Shown here one piece after another: positions 35,857 through 44,209 of a stretch of DNA of 64,000 bases. Source of the stretch: Nostoc sp. KVJ20 (GTDB lineage: Bacteria; Cyanobacteriota; Cyanobacteriia; Cyanobacteriales; Nostocaceae); assembly GCF_001712795.1 (NCBI RefSeq), contig NZ_KV757676.1, positions 1-64,000 on the forward strand, read 5' to 3'. How positions within the stretch are numbered: the first letter of the stretch is position 1; every line of letters begins with the position of its first letter. Under the pieces are notes generated by a model. It had not been told where the DNA came from and did not search any database. It saw nothing but the letters and a program-made list of their open reading frames with translations. Position numbers and translations under genes: made by a program.

Positions 35857-38658
35857 ATGCTATTTCCTGAAAATGAAAGCCAACGTCTACAAATACTTAA
35901 TGAATATCAAATTTTAGATACGCCACCAGAAGAAGTTTTTGATGAACTAGCTCAACTAGCTGCTAACTTTTGTGAAACACCAATCGCCCTGATTAGTCTA
36001 GTTGATGAAAAACGAGAATGGTTCAAGTCAAAAATTGGAGTAACTATATCAGAAGTTCCTCGCAGCGTTTCTTTTGGTAGCTATACTATCTTGCAAAGTC
36101 AAATATTAATCATCCCGGATGCTTTGCAAGATGAACGGTTTGCTACAAATCCCCTGGTAACATCAAATAATTATTTTCGCTTCTATGCGGGAATTCCCCT
36201 CATTACCTCAAGTGGCTTTGCATTAGGTAGTCTTTGTGTAATTGATTTTGCACCGCGAAACTTGAGTGTTAAAGAGCAAGTAGCCTTACAACAGTTAGCT
36301 CGACAAGTAATCAGGTATTTAGAATTACATCGGAAAAAACTTATTGATGATAGTCAAAGGAGTTTTAATCTTCTTTTTTCTAAAAATCCCAATCCAATGT
36401 GGATATATAACCAGAGTAATCTACAATTTTTAGATGTAAATGAAGCTGCTGTTGTCCACTACGGCTACTCACAAAAAGAGTTCTTGCAAATGCGAATAAC
36501 TGACATTTGCCCTCCAGAAGATATGCCTATCTTCTTGGAATATTTAGAACAAAATTACTCTCACTTACACTTTACTGGACAATGGCGACATCGGCAAAAA
36601 GATGGACAGATTATTGATGTTGAAATTGTCACACATTTAATAGACTATGCTTGTCACCAAGCTCGTTTGGCTAATATCCGAGACATTACACAACATAAAC
36701 AAATAGAAAAAACTCTTCAGGAAAGTGAAGCTAGATTTCAAGTTGTTTCTGAAGCTATTCCTGTTCCATTAATTATTTCTCGTGCATCTGATGGTTTGAT
36801 TTTATACGCTAACCCAGAGTTGCTTCAAACATTTAGGTTCTCTACAGAGTATTTGGTCAATCACAAAAACTTATTAGATTTATATCATAATCTGGCAGAT
36901 TTAGAAGTGCTATTAAAACTTCTTAATCAACATGGTTTTATTCATAATTATGAACTTCAATTAAAAAGAGCAGATGGAACTTATTTTTGGGCGATCGCTT
37001 CACTACAATATTTAAATTTTAACAATGAGTCAGCGATTTTAACAGTATTTAATGATATTAATGACCGAAAAAATGCTGAGACAAAACTCCAAGAGCAAAA
37101 TGAGTTTTTACGGAGAATTTTTGAGAATATACCGTTAATGATTGCCCTCATTGCTCCCAATGGTAAACTTCAGTGGGTGAACCAAGAATGGGAAAATATT
37201 CTCGGTTGGAAACTTCAAGATTGCCAAACTCATGATGTCTTGGAAGCGTTATATCCTAATTCTGAATATCGACAGTATGTAATAAGTTTTGTTCAGTCTG
37301 CACAACGCAATTGGAGTGACTTTAGAACTCAGGTGCGCGATGGTCGTTTATTGGATACTTCTTGGACTAATATTAAACTTTCAAATGGTCAAATTATTGG
37401 TATTGGACAAGATATCACAGAACGTAAGCAAACTGAACTTGCTTTAAAAGCTCAAGCCGAGCGGGAGCAATTGATGCGAACCGTTGCTCAACGGATTCGT
37501 CAATCTTTGAATCTCCAAGATATTTTGAATGCAACAGTTAAAGAAGTGCGAGATTTACTTGGGGTTGATCGAGTAGTAGTTTATCAGTTTGACTCAGAGA
37601 TGATCGGCACAATTGTGGCTGAATCGGTGGAACCTGGATGGACAGTTTCTTTGGGTGTAGAGATTCATGATACGTGTTTTCAAACAGGTGCAGGAGTGGA
37701 GTATTATCAGGGACGCAAACGAGCGATCGCTAATATTTACGAAGCTGGACTCACTGATTGTCATGTTCGCCTGTTAGAACAGTTTGAAGTCAAAGCAAAT
37801 TTAGTTGTACCCATATTGCTAGAAGTAGGCTCTCAAAGCCCCGGCTCTCACCTTTGGGGTTTATTGGTTGCTCACCAATGCTCTGGTTTCCGCGATTGGG
37901 AAGAAAATCAATTAGATTTGCTCGATCAACTTACAGTCCAATTAGCGATCGCAATTCAACAATCCAGCATCTTTGAGCAAGCTCAAACTGAACTTGTTCA
38001 AAGACAAAAAGCTCAAGTGAAATTAAAAAATGCCTTGGCTGAAAAAGAAGTTCTCTTAAAGGAAGTTCATCATCGAGTTAAAAATAATTTGCAAATTGTC
38101 TCCAGCTTATTACAACTTCAGTCTCAAACACTCAAAGATCCGGAAGTAATCAAAGTTCTTCGAGAAAGTCAGAACCGAATTGAATCAATATCTCTAATTC
38201 ATAAAAATTTGTATACTTCCGCTAATATTGGGCAAATTGATGTTGCTGACTACATCCATAATTTAGCAGCAAGCTTACTAATTTCCTATCAAATATGGCC
38301 TGGTAGAATCGGTTTAGAAACTGATATAGATTCAGTGAGTTTGAATGTTGACCAAGCTATTGCCTGTGGATTGGTTATTAATGAATTAATTTCCAATGCC
38401 CTCAAGCACGCTTTTCCCAACCAACAAGCAGGCACAATCAGCATTGCTCTACGCAATATCGGTAATAGCATCGAGATGACCATCCGAGACAATGGGATTG
38501 GTTTACCAGATAATTTAGATTGGAAAAATACTGATTCTTTGGGTCTGTCGTTAGTATATGACTTGGTTATAGAACAACTCGAAGGCGACATTACTCTAGA
38601 ACGAAATCATGGAACAGGATTCAAAATTCAATTCACGCAGTTAACTTTGCATCAATAA
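35857..38658 (+). CDS. GAF-PAS3-GAF histidine kinase with DXCF-type (cyanobacteriochrome-like) GAF
   Basis: This is a 933-residue soluble kinase. The N-terminal GAF (about 1-155: LDTPPEEVFDELAQLAANFCETPIALISLVD) is the non-bilin type. Three PAS domains follow (about 165-285, 290-405, 410-525). A second GAF (about 540-705) has D605-T-C607-F and IYEAGLTDCH with C635-H636, both signatures of DXCF cyanobacteriochromes, and ends ANLVVPILLEVG. The dimerisation region LLKEVHHRVKNNLQIVSSLLQLQ (H738/H739) is the HisKA_2 type, followed by a HATPase (NGIGLPDN, SLGLSLVYDLV). The next gene, a REC-PAS-kinase, starts seven bases later, so signal passes probably within one operon. Bilin attachment is inferred only. 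Confidence 0.88.
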   Translation: MLFPENESQRLQILNEYQILDTPPEEVFDELAQLAANFCETPIALISLVDEKREWFKSKIGVTISEVPRSVSFGSYTILQSQILIIPDALQDERFATNPLVTSNNYFRFYAGIPLITSSGFALGSLCVIDFAPRNLSVKEQVALQQLARQVIRYLELHRKKLIDDSQRSFNLLFSKNPNPMWIYNQSNLQFLDVNEAAVVHYGYSQKEFLQMRITDICPPEDMPIFLEYLEQNYSHLHFTGQWRHRQKDGQIIDVEIVTHLIDYACHQARLANIRDITQHKQIEKTLQESEARFQVVSEAIPVPLIISRASDGLILYANPELLQTFRFSTEYLVNHKNLLDLYHNLADLEVLLKLLNQHGFIHNYELQLKRADGTYFWAIASLQYLNFNNESAILTVFNDINDRKNAETKLQEQNEFLRRIFENIPLMIALIAPNGKLQWVNQEWENILGWKLQDCQTHDVLEALYPNSEYRQYVISFVQSAQRNWSDFRTQVRDGRLLDTSWTNIKLSNGQIIGIGQDITERKQTELALKAQAEREQLMRTVAQRIRQSLNLQDILNATVKEVRDLLGVDRVVVYQFDSEMIGTIVAESVEPGWTVSLGVEIHDTCFQTGAGVEYYQGRKRAIANIYEAGLTDCHVRLLEQFEVKANLVVPILLEVGSQSPGSHLWGLLVAHQCSGFRDWEENQLDLLDQLTVQLAIAIQQSSIFEQAQTELVQRQKAQVKLKNALAEKEVLLKEVHHRVKNNLQIVSSLLQLQSQTLKDPEVIKVLRESQNRIESISLIHKNLYTSANIGQIDVADYIHNLAASLLISYQIWPGRIGLETDIDSVSLNVDQAIACGLVINELISNALKHAFPNQQAGTISIALRNIGNSIEMTIRDNGIGLPDNLDWKNTDSLGLSLVYDLVIEQLEGDITLERNHGTGFKIQFTQLTLHQ

Positions 38659-38665
38659 ATATCAA

Positions 38666-40183
38666 ATGGGTCAAGCTAGGATTTTAGTCGTTGAAGATGA
38701 AGTGATTGTGGCTAGAACTATTGCTAGCCAACTCACTCAATTAGGATACATTGTTACGGGTACAGCTTCATCTGGAAAAGTTGCCATTGCCAAAGCATCG
38801 GAAACTCAGCCAGAACTAGTATTAATGGATATTATTCTTAAAGGTGAGATGGACGGTATTGCTACCGCTAGTCAGATCCGTGAGCAGTTAGACGTTCCTG
38901 TAATTTTTTTAACTGCTTATGGTGATGATCATACTTTAGAAAGAGCCAAACTTACCCAACCTTTCGGATACATTGTTAAACCATTTACTACAAAAGATTT
39001 AAGAATAGCGATCGAGATCGGTCTTTTAAAACACCAGTTAGAACGTGACCTGCGAGAGAATCGAGATCAGTTAGCAACCCTTTTAAATTCGATGAGTGAT
39101 GCTGTCATCGCGACCAATGAGCAGGGAGCAGTGACATTCATGAATCCCGCAGCTGAGGCGCTGACTGGCTGGCAGCAAGAAGATGCTTTAGGAAATGAGG
39201 CGACGAAAATTTTTCATATTGTCGATGAAGTTACAGAGACTACATTAGAAAACCCTGTGACAAAAGTGCTACGGGAGCAACAAGTTGTTTATTTAGGGGA
39301 ATTCACATCTCTGATTACAAAAAACGGAAAAAGAATTCCAATTGGCGATAGTGCTTCACCACTAAAACGAGGATCTGACCAGATAAATGGTGTAGTAGTT
39401 GTTTTCTGGGATCTTAGCGAACGACGCCAAACAAAATTGCTAGAGCAAGCATTAGAGAAGGAGCAAGAACTTAACCGTCTCAAATCACTATTTATCTCTA
39501 CCGTATCTCATGAGTTTCGTAATCCGCTAACTGTTATTCAAACGGCAGTAGAACTCATCGAAATGCAAGGAGCAAATTTAACAGATGCAAAAAAAGGCGT
39601 TTATTTAAAGCGAATTCAAGGTGCTGTGCAATCTTTAGAAAAACTTATGGAAGAAGTGCTATTTATGGGTCGAGCGGAAGCAGAAAAACTCATATATAAC
39701 CCTACTCCACTTAACTTACAGCAATTCTGTCGAGAGTTAGTCGAAGATTTTTCTATTGTTGAAAGTAGCGTGTGTGAAATTGTTTTTACCTGTCATAGTG
39801 AAAACACATCTGCTGTAATGGATCAAGGACTCTTACATTATATGTTAGTAAATCTACTTTCAAACGCGGTTAAATATTCTCCCAGAGGAGGCAACATTCA
39901 GTTTGATTTAATATGCGACCCGATTGAGAAAGTAGCAATTTTTTATATTCAAGATCAAGGTATGGGTATTCCCGAAGCAGACCAAACTCGACTTTTTGAA
40001 TCATTCTACCGAGCCTCAAATGTCCAATCAATTCAGGGTACTGGATTGGGGTTAGTAATCGTTAAAAGGTGCGTTGATGCTCATAGGGGTAAAATCAGTG
40101 TCACAAGTCAAGTTGGAGTCGGTACTAAATTTACAGTAATTTTGCCCTTAAATTCCGAATTATCCTTGACTGAAGCTATTTAA
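38666..40183 (+). CDS. REC-PAS-HisKA hybrid histidine kinase
   Basis: This is a 505-residue protein with an N-terminal receiver (1-120, phosphoacceptor D55 in LVLMDIILKG and conserved K in IVKPF). A PAS domain (about 130-255: LATLLNSMSDAVIATNEQGAVTFMNPAAEALTGW) comes next, then HisKA with H281 in VSHEFRNPLTVIQTAVE, and a HATPase (QDQGMGIPE, GTGLGLVIVKR). No transmembrane segment or output DNA-binding domain. It starts seven bases after the stop of the GAF-PAS kinase, so the two are cotranscribed. The N-terminal receiver is the obvious target for the partner kinase, giving a two-step relay. The final regulator is not in this window. Confidence 0.93.
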   Translation: MGQARILVVEDEVIVARTIASQLTQLGYIVTGTASSGKVAIAKASETQPELVLMDIILKGEMDGIATASQIREQLDVPVIFLTAYGDDHTLERAKLTQPFGYIVKPFTTKDLRIAIEIGLLKHQLERDLRENRDQLATLLNSMSDAVIATNEQGAVTFMNPAAEALTGWQQEDALGNEATKIFHIVDEVTETTLENPVTKVLREQQVVYLGEFTSLITKNGKRIPIGDSASPLKRGSDQINGVVVVFWDLSERRQTKLLEQALEKEQELNRLKSLFISTVSHEFRNPLTVIQTAVELIEMQGANLTDAKKGVYLKRIQGAVQSLEKLMEEVLFMGRAEAEKLIYNPTPLNLQQFCRELVEDFSIVESSVCEIVFTCHSENTSAVMDQGLLHYMLVNLLSNAVKYSPRGGNIQFDLICDPIEKVAIFYIQDQGMGIPEADQTRLFESFYRASNVQSIQGTGLGLVIVKRCVDAHRGKISVTSQVGVGTKFTVILPLNSELSLTEAI

Positions 40184-40286
40184 AGAAGGAACGGAAAGTA
40201 ATAGAAAAGAGGAATTAGACCACACCTAAAACAGTCCGTGCTTAGTTACATATTTATCTTACTCCCAGAGATAAAACTCTTAATTA

Positions 40287-40333
40287 TTCCCTATTCCCTA
40301 TTCCCTATTCCCTATTCCCTATTCCCTGTTCCC
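40287..40333. repeat. Short tandem heptamer repeat (TTCCCTA)
   Basis: Six heptamers, the last one changed to TTCCCTG. On the minus strand they encode the last eight residues and stop of the TrhO gene. Confidence 0.92.
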
Positions 40334-41213
40334 TTTGGTAGTGACGCCATTTTTCTTCTTGACGCGCTCTTTTCTCTTCGGTGAGGCTATCAAAACAATA
40401 GGGACAAGAGATACCTTGCTCATACTTTGGAGACACCTTATCTTCCTCAGAAATCGGACGCCCACAACAGAAGCACCGCTCACAACTCCCTTCTTCTAAT
40501 CCATGACTAACAGTTATCCGCTCGTCAAAGACAAAACATTCGCCTTGCCATAAACTTTCTTGTGCTGGAACTTCCTCCAAATACTTGAGAATGCCGCCTT
40601 TGAGATGATAGACTTCTGCAAAACCTTGGGCAAGCATAAAGGATGAAGCTTTTTCACAGCGAATGCCGCCTGTACAAAACAGAGCAACCTTTTTGTGTTT
40701 AGTTGGGTCGAGATGGTGACGCACATAATCGGGGAATTCCCGGAATGAGCCAGTTTGGGGATTTTCTGCGCCTTGGAAAGTACCGATATTTACCTCATAA
40801 TCATTGCGGGTATCAATCACGGTTACTTCTGGATCAGAAATTAGATCATTCCATTCCTGGGGACTGACATAAGTACCAACTTGCTCATTTGGGTCAATTT
40901 CCGGCAACCCTAAAGTGACAATTTCTGGCTTCAACCGCACCTTCATCCGCTCAAAGGGCGGAGTTTCGGTATATGACTCTTTAGATTCTAGGTCTGCTAA
41001 ACGAGGGTCAGAACGCAAAAACCGGAGAACTGAGTCAATGGACTGACGCGAACCTGCAATTGTACCGTTAATACCCTCTTGTGCCAGCAAAATAGTCCCC
41101 TTGACACCTTGGGCTTGGCAGTAAGACAGCAGAGGATCTCGTTTCTCGGCAAAATCTAGCAGCTTGACAAATTTATACAGTGCTGCAACAACTTGGATAT
41201 TTTCTGGCTTCAT
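40305..41213 (-). CDS. trhO: tRNA uridine(34) hydroxylase / rhodanese-like TrhO
   Basis: This is a 302-residue rhodanese-domain protein of the TrhO (YceA) family, which hydroxylates U34 of certain tRNAs as a step towards 5-methoxyuridine. The N-terminal domain has VKGTILLAQEGINGTIAGS, the rhodanese domain has VIDTRNDYEVNIGTFQGA, and the active-site cysteine lies in FCTGGIRCEKAS (about residue 180). A C-terminal zinc-ribbon-like segment (SCERCFCCGRPIS, then GISCPYCFDSL) is typical of cyanobacterial and actinobacterial members. The last eight residues EQGIGNRE and the TAG stop lie in a TTCCCTA tandem array, so the C-terminus is repeat-derived. tRNA-Ala starts 71 bases beyond the start on the other strand. 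Confidence 0.93.
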   Translation of the reverse strand: MKPENIQVVAALYKFVKLLDFAEKRDPLLSYCQAQGVKGTILLAQEGINGTIAGSRQSIDSVLRFLRSDPRLADLESKESYTETPPFERMKVRLKPEIVTLGLPEIDPNEQVGTYVSPQEWNDLISDPEVTVIDTRNDYEVNIGTFQGAENPQTGSFREFPDYVRHHLDPTKHKKVALFCTGGIRCEKASSFMLAQGFAEVYHLKGGILKYLEEVPAQESLWQGECFVFDERITVSHGLEEGSCERCFCCGRPISEEDKVSPKYEQGISCPYCFDSLTEEKRARQEEKWRHYQREQGIGNRE

Positions 41214-41284
41214 CCCTTTGATAATGGAACAATATAAGTTACAATAGCAACGGCAATCAAAGTTACCTACTATTTTAATTTTAC

Positions 41285-41357
41285 GGGGGTTTAGCTCAGT
41301 TGGTAGAGCGCCTGCTTTGCAAGCAGGATGTCAGCGGTTCGAGTCCGCTAACCTCCA
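41285..41357 (+). tRNA. trnA-TGC: tRNA-Ala (anticodon TGC)
   Basis: A complete 73-base cloverleaf: acceptor arm GGGGGTT pairs with AACCTCC (one G-T), D arm GCTC...GAGC, anticodon loop CTTTGCAAG with TGC, T arm with GGTTCGAGTCC. No CCA is encoded. No other tRNA-like cloverleaf was noticed in the window. Confidence 0.97.
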
Positions 41358-41896
41358 TTGAAGATGTTTATTGAAATGTGTGATGCCTGGGTTCGGCTAC
41401 ACCTACGCATATACAAGCGCCTTCCAAGTAATAAAATATTCCAATATTTATTGTAGGATGGGCGTCTCACCTCTCCTGTGAACTCCGCGGGCTTTTCCGC
41501 CCATACCACAAGTAGTTAGTAGTAATTTATCGAACAGAATTCAGGGGTCAGTCGTCAGAATGGGCTAAACCTTAGCTATCCGCTAACAGCAATGTTTTCT
41601 GTATGACTGGCGGTGCTTCGCAGCGTTAGCGAGTCCGCGTTAGCGAGTCTTCTCCCAAGGGGAGACGCCAAGGGCGAACGAGCGTCGCGTCTTTATTCTG
41701 ACTCCTGTTAGCGGATAGCTAAGGTTTAGCCCATTCTGACTTCTGAATTCTTCTTCAATTGTTGAAGTTTCCCTAGTTGACTTCTTGGGAAAAGTGGAAA
41801 GATAGGGCGATTAAGTACTGCTACAATAAGCGTCTTAGTTAGCATCATCCATAACCAGTTAATCAAATTTGGATTTATCTATACTTAGGGGGTTGT
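41358..41896. other. 539-bp intergenic region between tRNA-Ala and the DUF2127 gene
   Basis: It holds a dispersed repeat near 41380-41410 (GATGCCTGGGTTCGGCTACA) and MITE-like copy C (41529-41758). No gene is supported. The DUF2127 promoter should lie at 41760-41890. Confidence 0.6.
41529..41758. repeat. MITE-like inverted-repeat element, copy C (with 35-bp perfect arms)
   Basis: The outer borders match copies A and B (ATCGAACAGAATTCAG; right CTGAATTCTTCTTCAA). Inside, 41555-41589 and 41705-41739 are perfect 35-bp inverted repeats that copies A and B lack. The core includes TTTTCTGTATGACTGGCGG and TTAGCGAGTCCGCG. Confidence 0.9.
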
Positions 41897-42358
41897 TTGA
41901 AAAAGCGTCCATTGGGATTAGTAGCAATTGTTCTCTACAAATCATTTGCCGCTTTGCTGCTTATGATTACTTCAATCGCTTTATTATTGACATTAAAAAA
42001 TTATCAAACTCTAGAGGCTTTTTCAGAAAATTATGTTTTAGAAGGTAAGTCGATGATTATTGATTGGCTTTTAAAGAAAGTTATTAACTTAAATCCTCGA
42101 ACCTTGGCATTTAGCGGTATTGGAACAGGAATATATGCTATTGTTACCACTATTGAAGCCATTGGTTTATGGTACGAAAAACGTTGGGCCCATGTCTTGG
42201 TATTGGGACTTGTCGGTATCAGTATTCCACCAGAAATTTATGAATTAATTCAGGGTATCTCTCCTATAAAAATGTTTATTTTTGTGTTGAACTTAGCTGT
42301 GTTTGGCTATTTATTCCGAAATTTTCCTAAAAATCAAACCACTGCGCGGAGTCATTAG
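41897..42358 (+). CDS. DUF2127 membrane protein
   Basis: This 153-residue integral membrane protein has about four hydrophobic segments. PLGLVAIVLYKSFAALLLMI with TSIALLLTL starts the first, then a short polar region before TLAFSGIGTGIYAIVTTIEAIGLW, YEKRWAHVLVLGLVGISIPPEIYEL and KMFIFVLNLAVFGYLFR. This layout and the EAIGLWYEKRWAH motif fit DUF2127, of unknown function. The start is TTG at 41897, chosen because AGGGGG lies about eight bases upstream and no in-frame ATG is available. The final SH-stop codons (AGT CAT TAG) belong to an AATGACT-type repeat, as in the glycosyltransferase at 3396. A stand-alone gene by context. Confidence 0.85.
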   Translation: MKKRPLGLVAIVLYKSFAALLLMITSIALLLTLKNYQTLEAFSENYVLEGKSMIIDWLLKKVINLNPRTLAFSGIGTGIYAIVTTIEAIGLWYEKRWAHVLVLGLVGISIPPEIYELIQGISPIKMFIFVLNLAVFGYLFRNFPKNQTTARSH

Positions 42359-42471
42359 TTATTAGTCATTAGTCCAAGAGAAACACGCCCACTCTTTTAA
42401 GAAGCTCCAGGTTTACGCAAAACTAAGACCCCACGTTGTACAATCGCTAAAAATACAATCTGGAGAGCGAC

Positions 42472-43878
42472 TTGCCTAGATCGATTCACTCTACTCAACC
42501 ACCACTGAAATTTATTCCCCAACGATTGAACCCGCTGGTACTCCAGATTGTTCGGTGGTTATTGCCGATCGCACTACGGTTTCGCACTCGCCCTTGGCTA
42601 CCAGCTGGAATTGTCAAGATTGAAGCCACGAATGTTGAGGTATTAGCTGAACTTTATCAACAATTCCAGGCTGGAAAAATTCGTTTTTTGTTGGCATTTC
42701 GTCACCCAGAGGTGGAAGATCCCCTCTGTATGCTGTATTTGCTTTCTCGCATTGTGCCACAAGTCGCTCGTCAGGAAGGTATTACACTACAATCACTGGT
42801 TCACAGCTATTTTCTCTATGATCGGGGTATGACGGTTTGGGCTGGAAAGTGGCTAGGTTGGTTGTTCTCTCGGCTGGGAGGTGTGCCGGTTCATCGCGGT
42901 AGGCGACTAGATAGGCAAGCTATCCAAACTGCACGAGAGTTGTTTGCTAATGGCGAACTACCGATCGCAGTGGCACCGGAAGGCGGTACTAATGGTCATA
43001 GTGGTATTGTTAGTCCACTGGAACCAGGTGTTGCTCAAATGGGGTTCTGGTGTGTAGAAGACTTGCAAAAAGCTAATCGGACTGAGACTGTGATCATTTT
43101 GCCGATCGCTATTCAATATCGTTACGCCGAGCCACCCTGGTCTAAACTGGATTGGTTGTTGAGTAAGTTGGAAGCTGATAGTGGCTTACCAGTAAAGGAA
43201 ATTGATTCGGGCAATCGTGAAGAGATTTACTATCAACGCCTCTGTAGGTTAGCTGAATATCTGATTACCGAGATGGAAGAGTTTTATCGTCGTTTTTATC
43301 ATCAAGACATCCCAAAAACCATCTCAATTGATGAATCTGCTACTCCTAATCAGGTATTAATTGCCCGACTGCATCGCTTGCTAGATAAGGCATTACAAGT
43401 TACCGAGGAATATTTTGGAGTTCAGGCGCAGGGTAATTTTATTGACCGCTGTCGCCGCTTGGAAGAAGCTGGCTGGAATTACATTTATCGGGAAGATTTG
43501 CCAGATATCAAGGCTTTAGCACCCTTTAAACGCGGTTTAGCAGACTGGATTGCAGAGGAAGCAGACTTGCGAATGCGACACATGCGAATAGTGGAAAGTT
43601 TTGTTGCAGTCACAGCTACCTATATTCAGGAACAACCGACGACGGAACGGTTTGCGGAAACAGCTTTGCTTATATTCGATATGCTTTCCAGAATTCAAGA
43701 TACAACACTTCCGGGGCGACCTCGATTGGGTTTGCGACAGGCACAAATCACCGTGGGAGAGCCAATTTTAGTTACGGAACGCTTTCGCAATTGTCAGGGC
43801 GATCGCCTCGCGTCTAGACAAGCTGTGAGCGATTTGACAAAAGATTTACAGGTTGCTTTAGAGAAGATGATTAGTTGA
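42472..43878 (+). CDS. PlsC-type glycerolipid acyltransferase-like protein
   Basis: This is a 468-residue protein with a PlsC acyltransferase domain at about residues 60-260. FRHPEVED gives the catalytic HX4D motif, and RLGGVPVHRGRR and IAVAPEGGTNGHSG correspond to the substrate-binding Arg and the EGGT block, followed by LEPGVAQMGFW. The C-terminal about 200 residues are helical and not recognised. It should acylate lysophosphatidate or a related lipid at the membrane. The start is TTG at 42472 with GGAG six bases upstream; no better start exists in frame. It is about 110 bases after the DUF2127 gene on the same strand. The substrate class is inferred, since the family also includes acyltransferases for other lipids. 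Confidence 0.87.
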   Translation: MPRSIHSTQPPLKFIPQRLNPLVLQIVRWLLPIALRFRTRPWLPAGIVKIEATNVEVLAELYQQFQAGKIRFLLAFRHPEVEDPLCMLYLLSRIVPQVARQEGITLQSLVHSYFLYDRGMTVWAGKWLGWLFSRLGGVPVHRGRRLDRQAIQTARELFANGELPIAVAPEGGTNGHSGIVSPLEPGVAQMGFWCVEDLQKANRTETVIILPIAIQYRYAEPPWSKLDWLLSKLEADSGLPVKEIDSGNREEIYYQRLCRLAEYLITEMEEFYRRFYHQDIPKTISIDESATPNQVLIARLHRLLDKALQVTEEYFGVQAQGNFIDRCRRLEEAGWNYIYREDLPDIKALAPFKRGLADWIAEEADLRMRHMRIVESFVAVTATYIQEQPTTERFAETALLIFDMLSRIQDTTLPGRPRLGLRQAQITVGEPILVTERFRNCQGDRLASRQAVSDLTKDLQVALEKMIS

Positions 43879-43903
43879 AGGAGGCAGGAGGCAGGAGGCA
43901 GGA
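43879..43903. repeat. GGAGGCA tandem repeat, left part
   Basis: GGAGGCA three to four times directly after the acyltransferase gene. The array resumes at 44060-44071, so the 43904-44058 element interrupts it. Confidence 0.85.
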
Positions 43904-44058
43904 CAATACGGTTCGGTTAAGGCTTTTTGATGAAAATTTTAGATCACAAAGATTCGATAATTTATCACAAAGACGCGATGAATCGCCGTCTCTACAAAAG
44001 ACCAATTATTGTAGAGACGGCGATTTATCGCGTCTTTTGCCTTAACCGAACCGTATTG
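43904..44058. repeat. 155-bp palindromic element nested in the GGAGGCA array
   Basis: CAATACGGTTCGGTTAAGGC (43904-43923) is exactly inverted at 44039-44058. Inside are two further inverted arms around AAGACGCGATGAATCGCCGT and GTAGAGACGGCGATTTATCG, related to the GACGCG palindrome family. The GGAGGCA tandem repeat is found on both sides. No coding capacity. The remainder to 44209 holds nothing I recognise. Confidence 0.9.
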
Positions 44059-44209
44059 GGAGGCAGGAGGCAGAAGATTTTACCTCAGTTGGTTGGGGAT
44101 TCAAACCTCTCCTGAAAAAGAGCCACCAAATTGAAAATTTGGAGTTCTTGTCCTAAACCCTTGCTCCCTTTTGCCTTCCTTGATAAGGTTTTTTCCTACC
44201 CCATTACCT

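Noticed and set aside
43927..44115. Open frame across the 43904-44058 element
   Set aside because: It reads through both arms of a palindrome and so translates an inverted repeat, not a protein.
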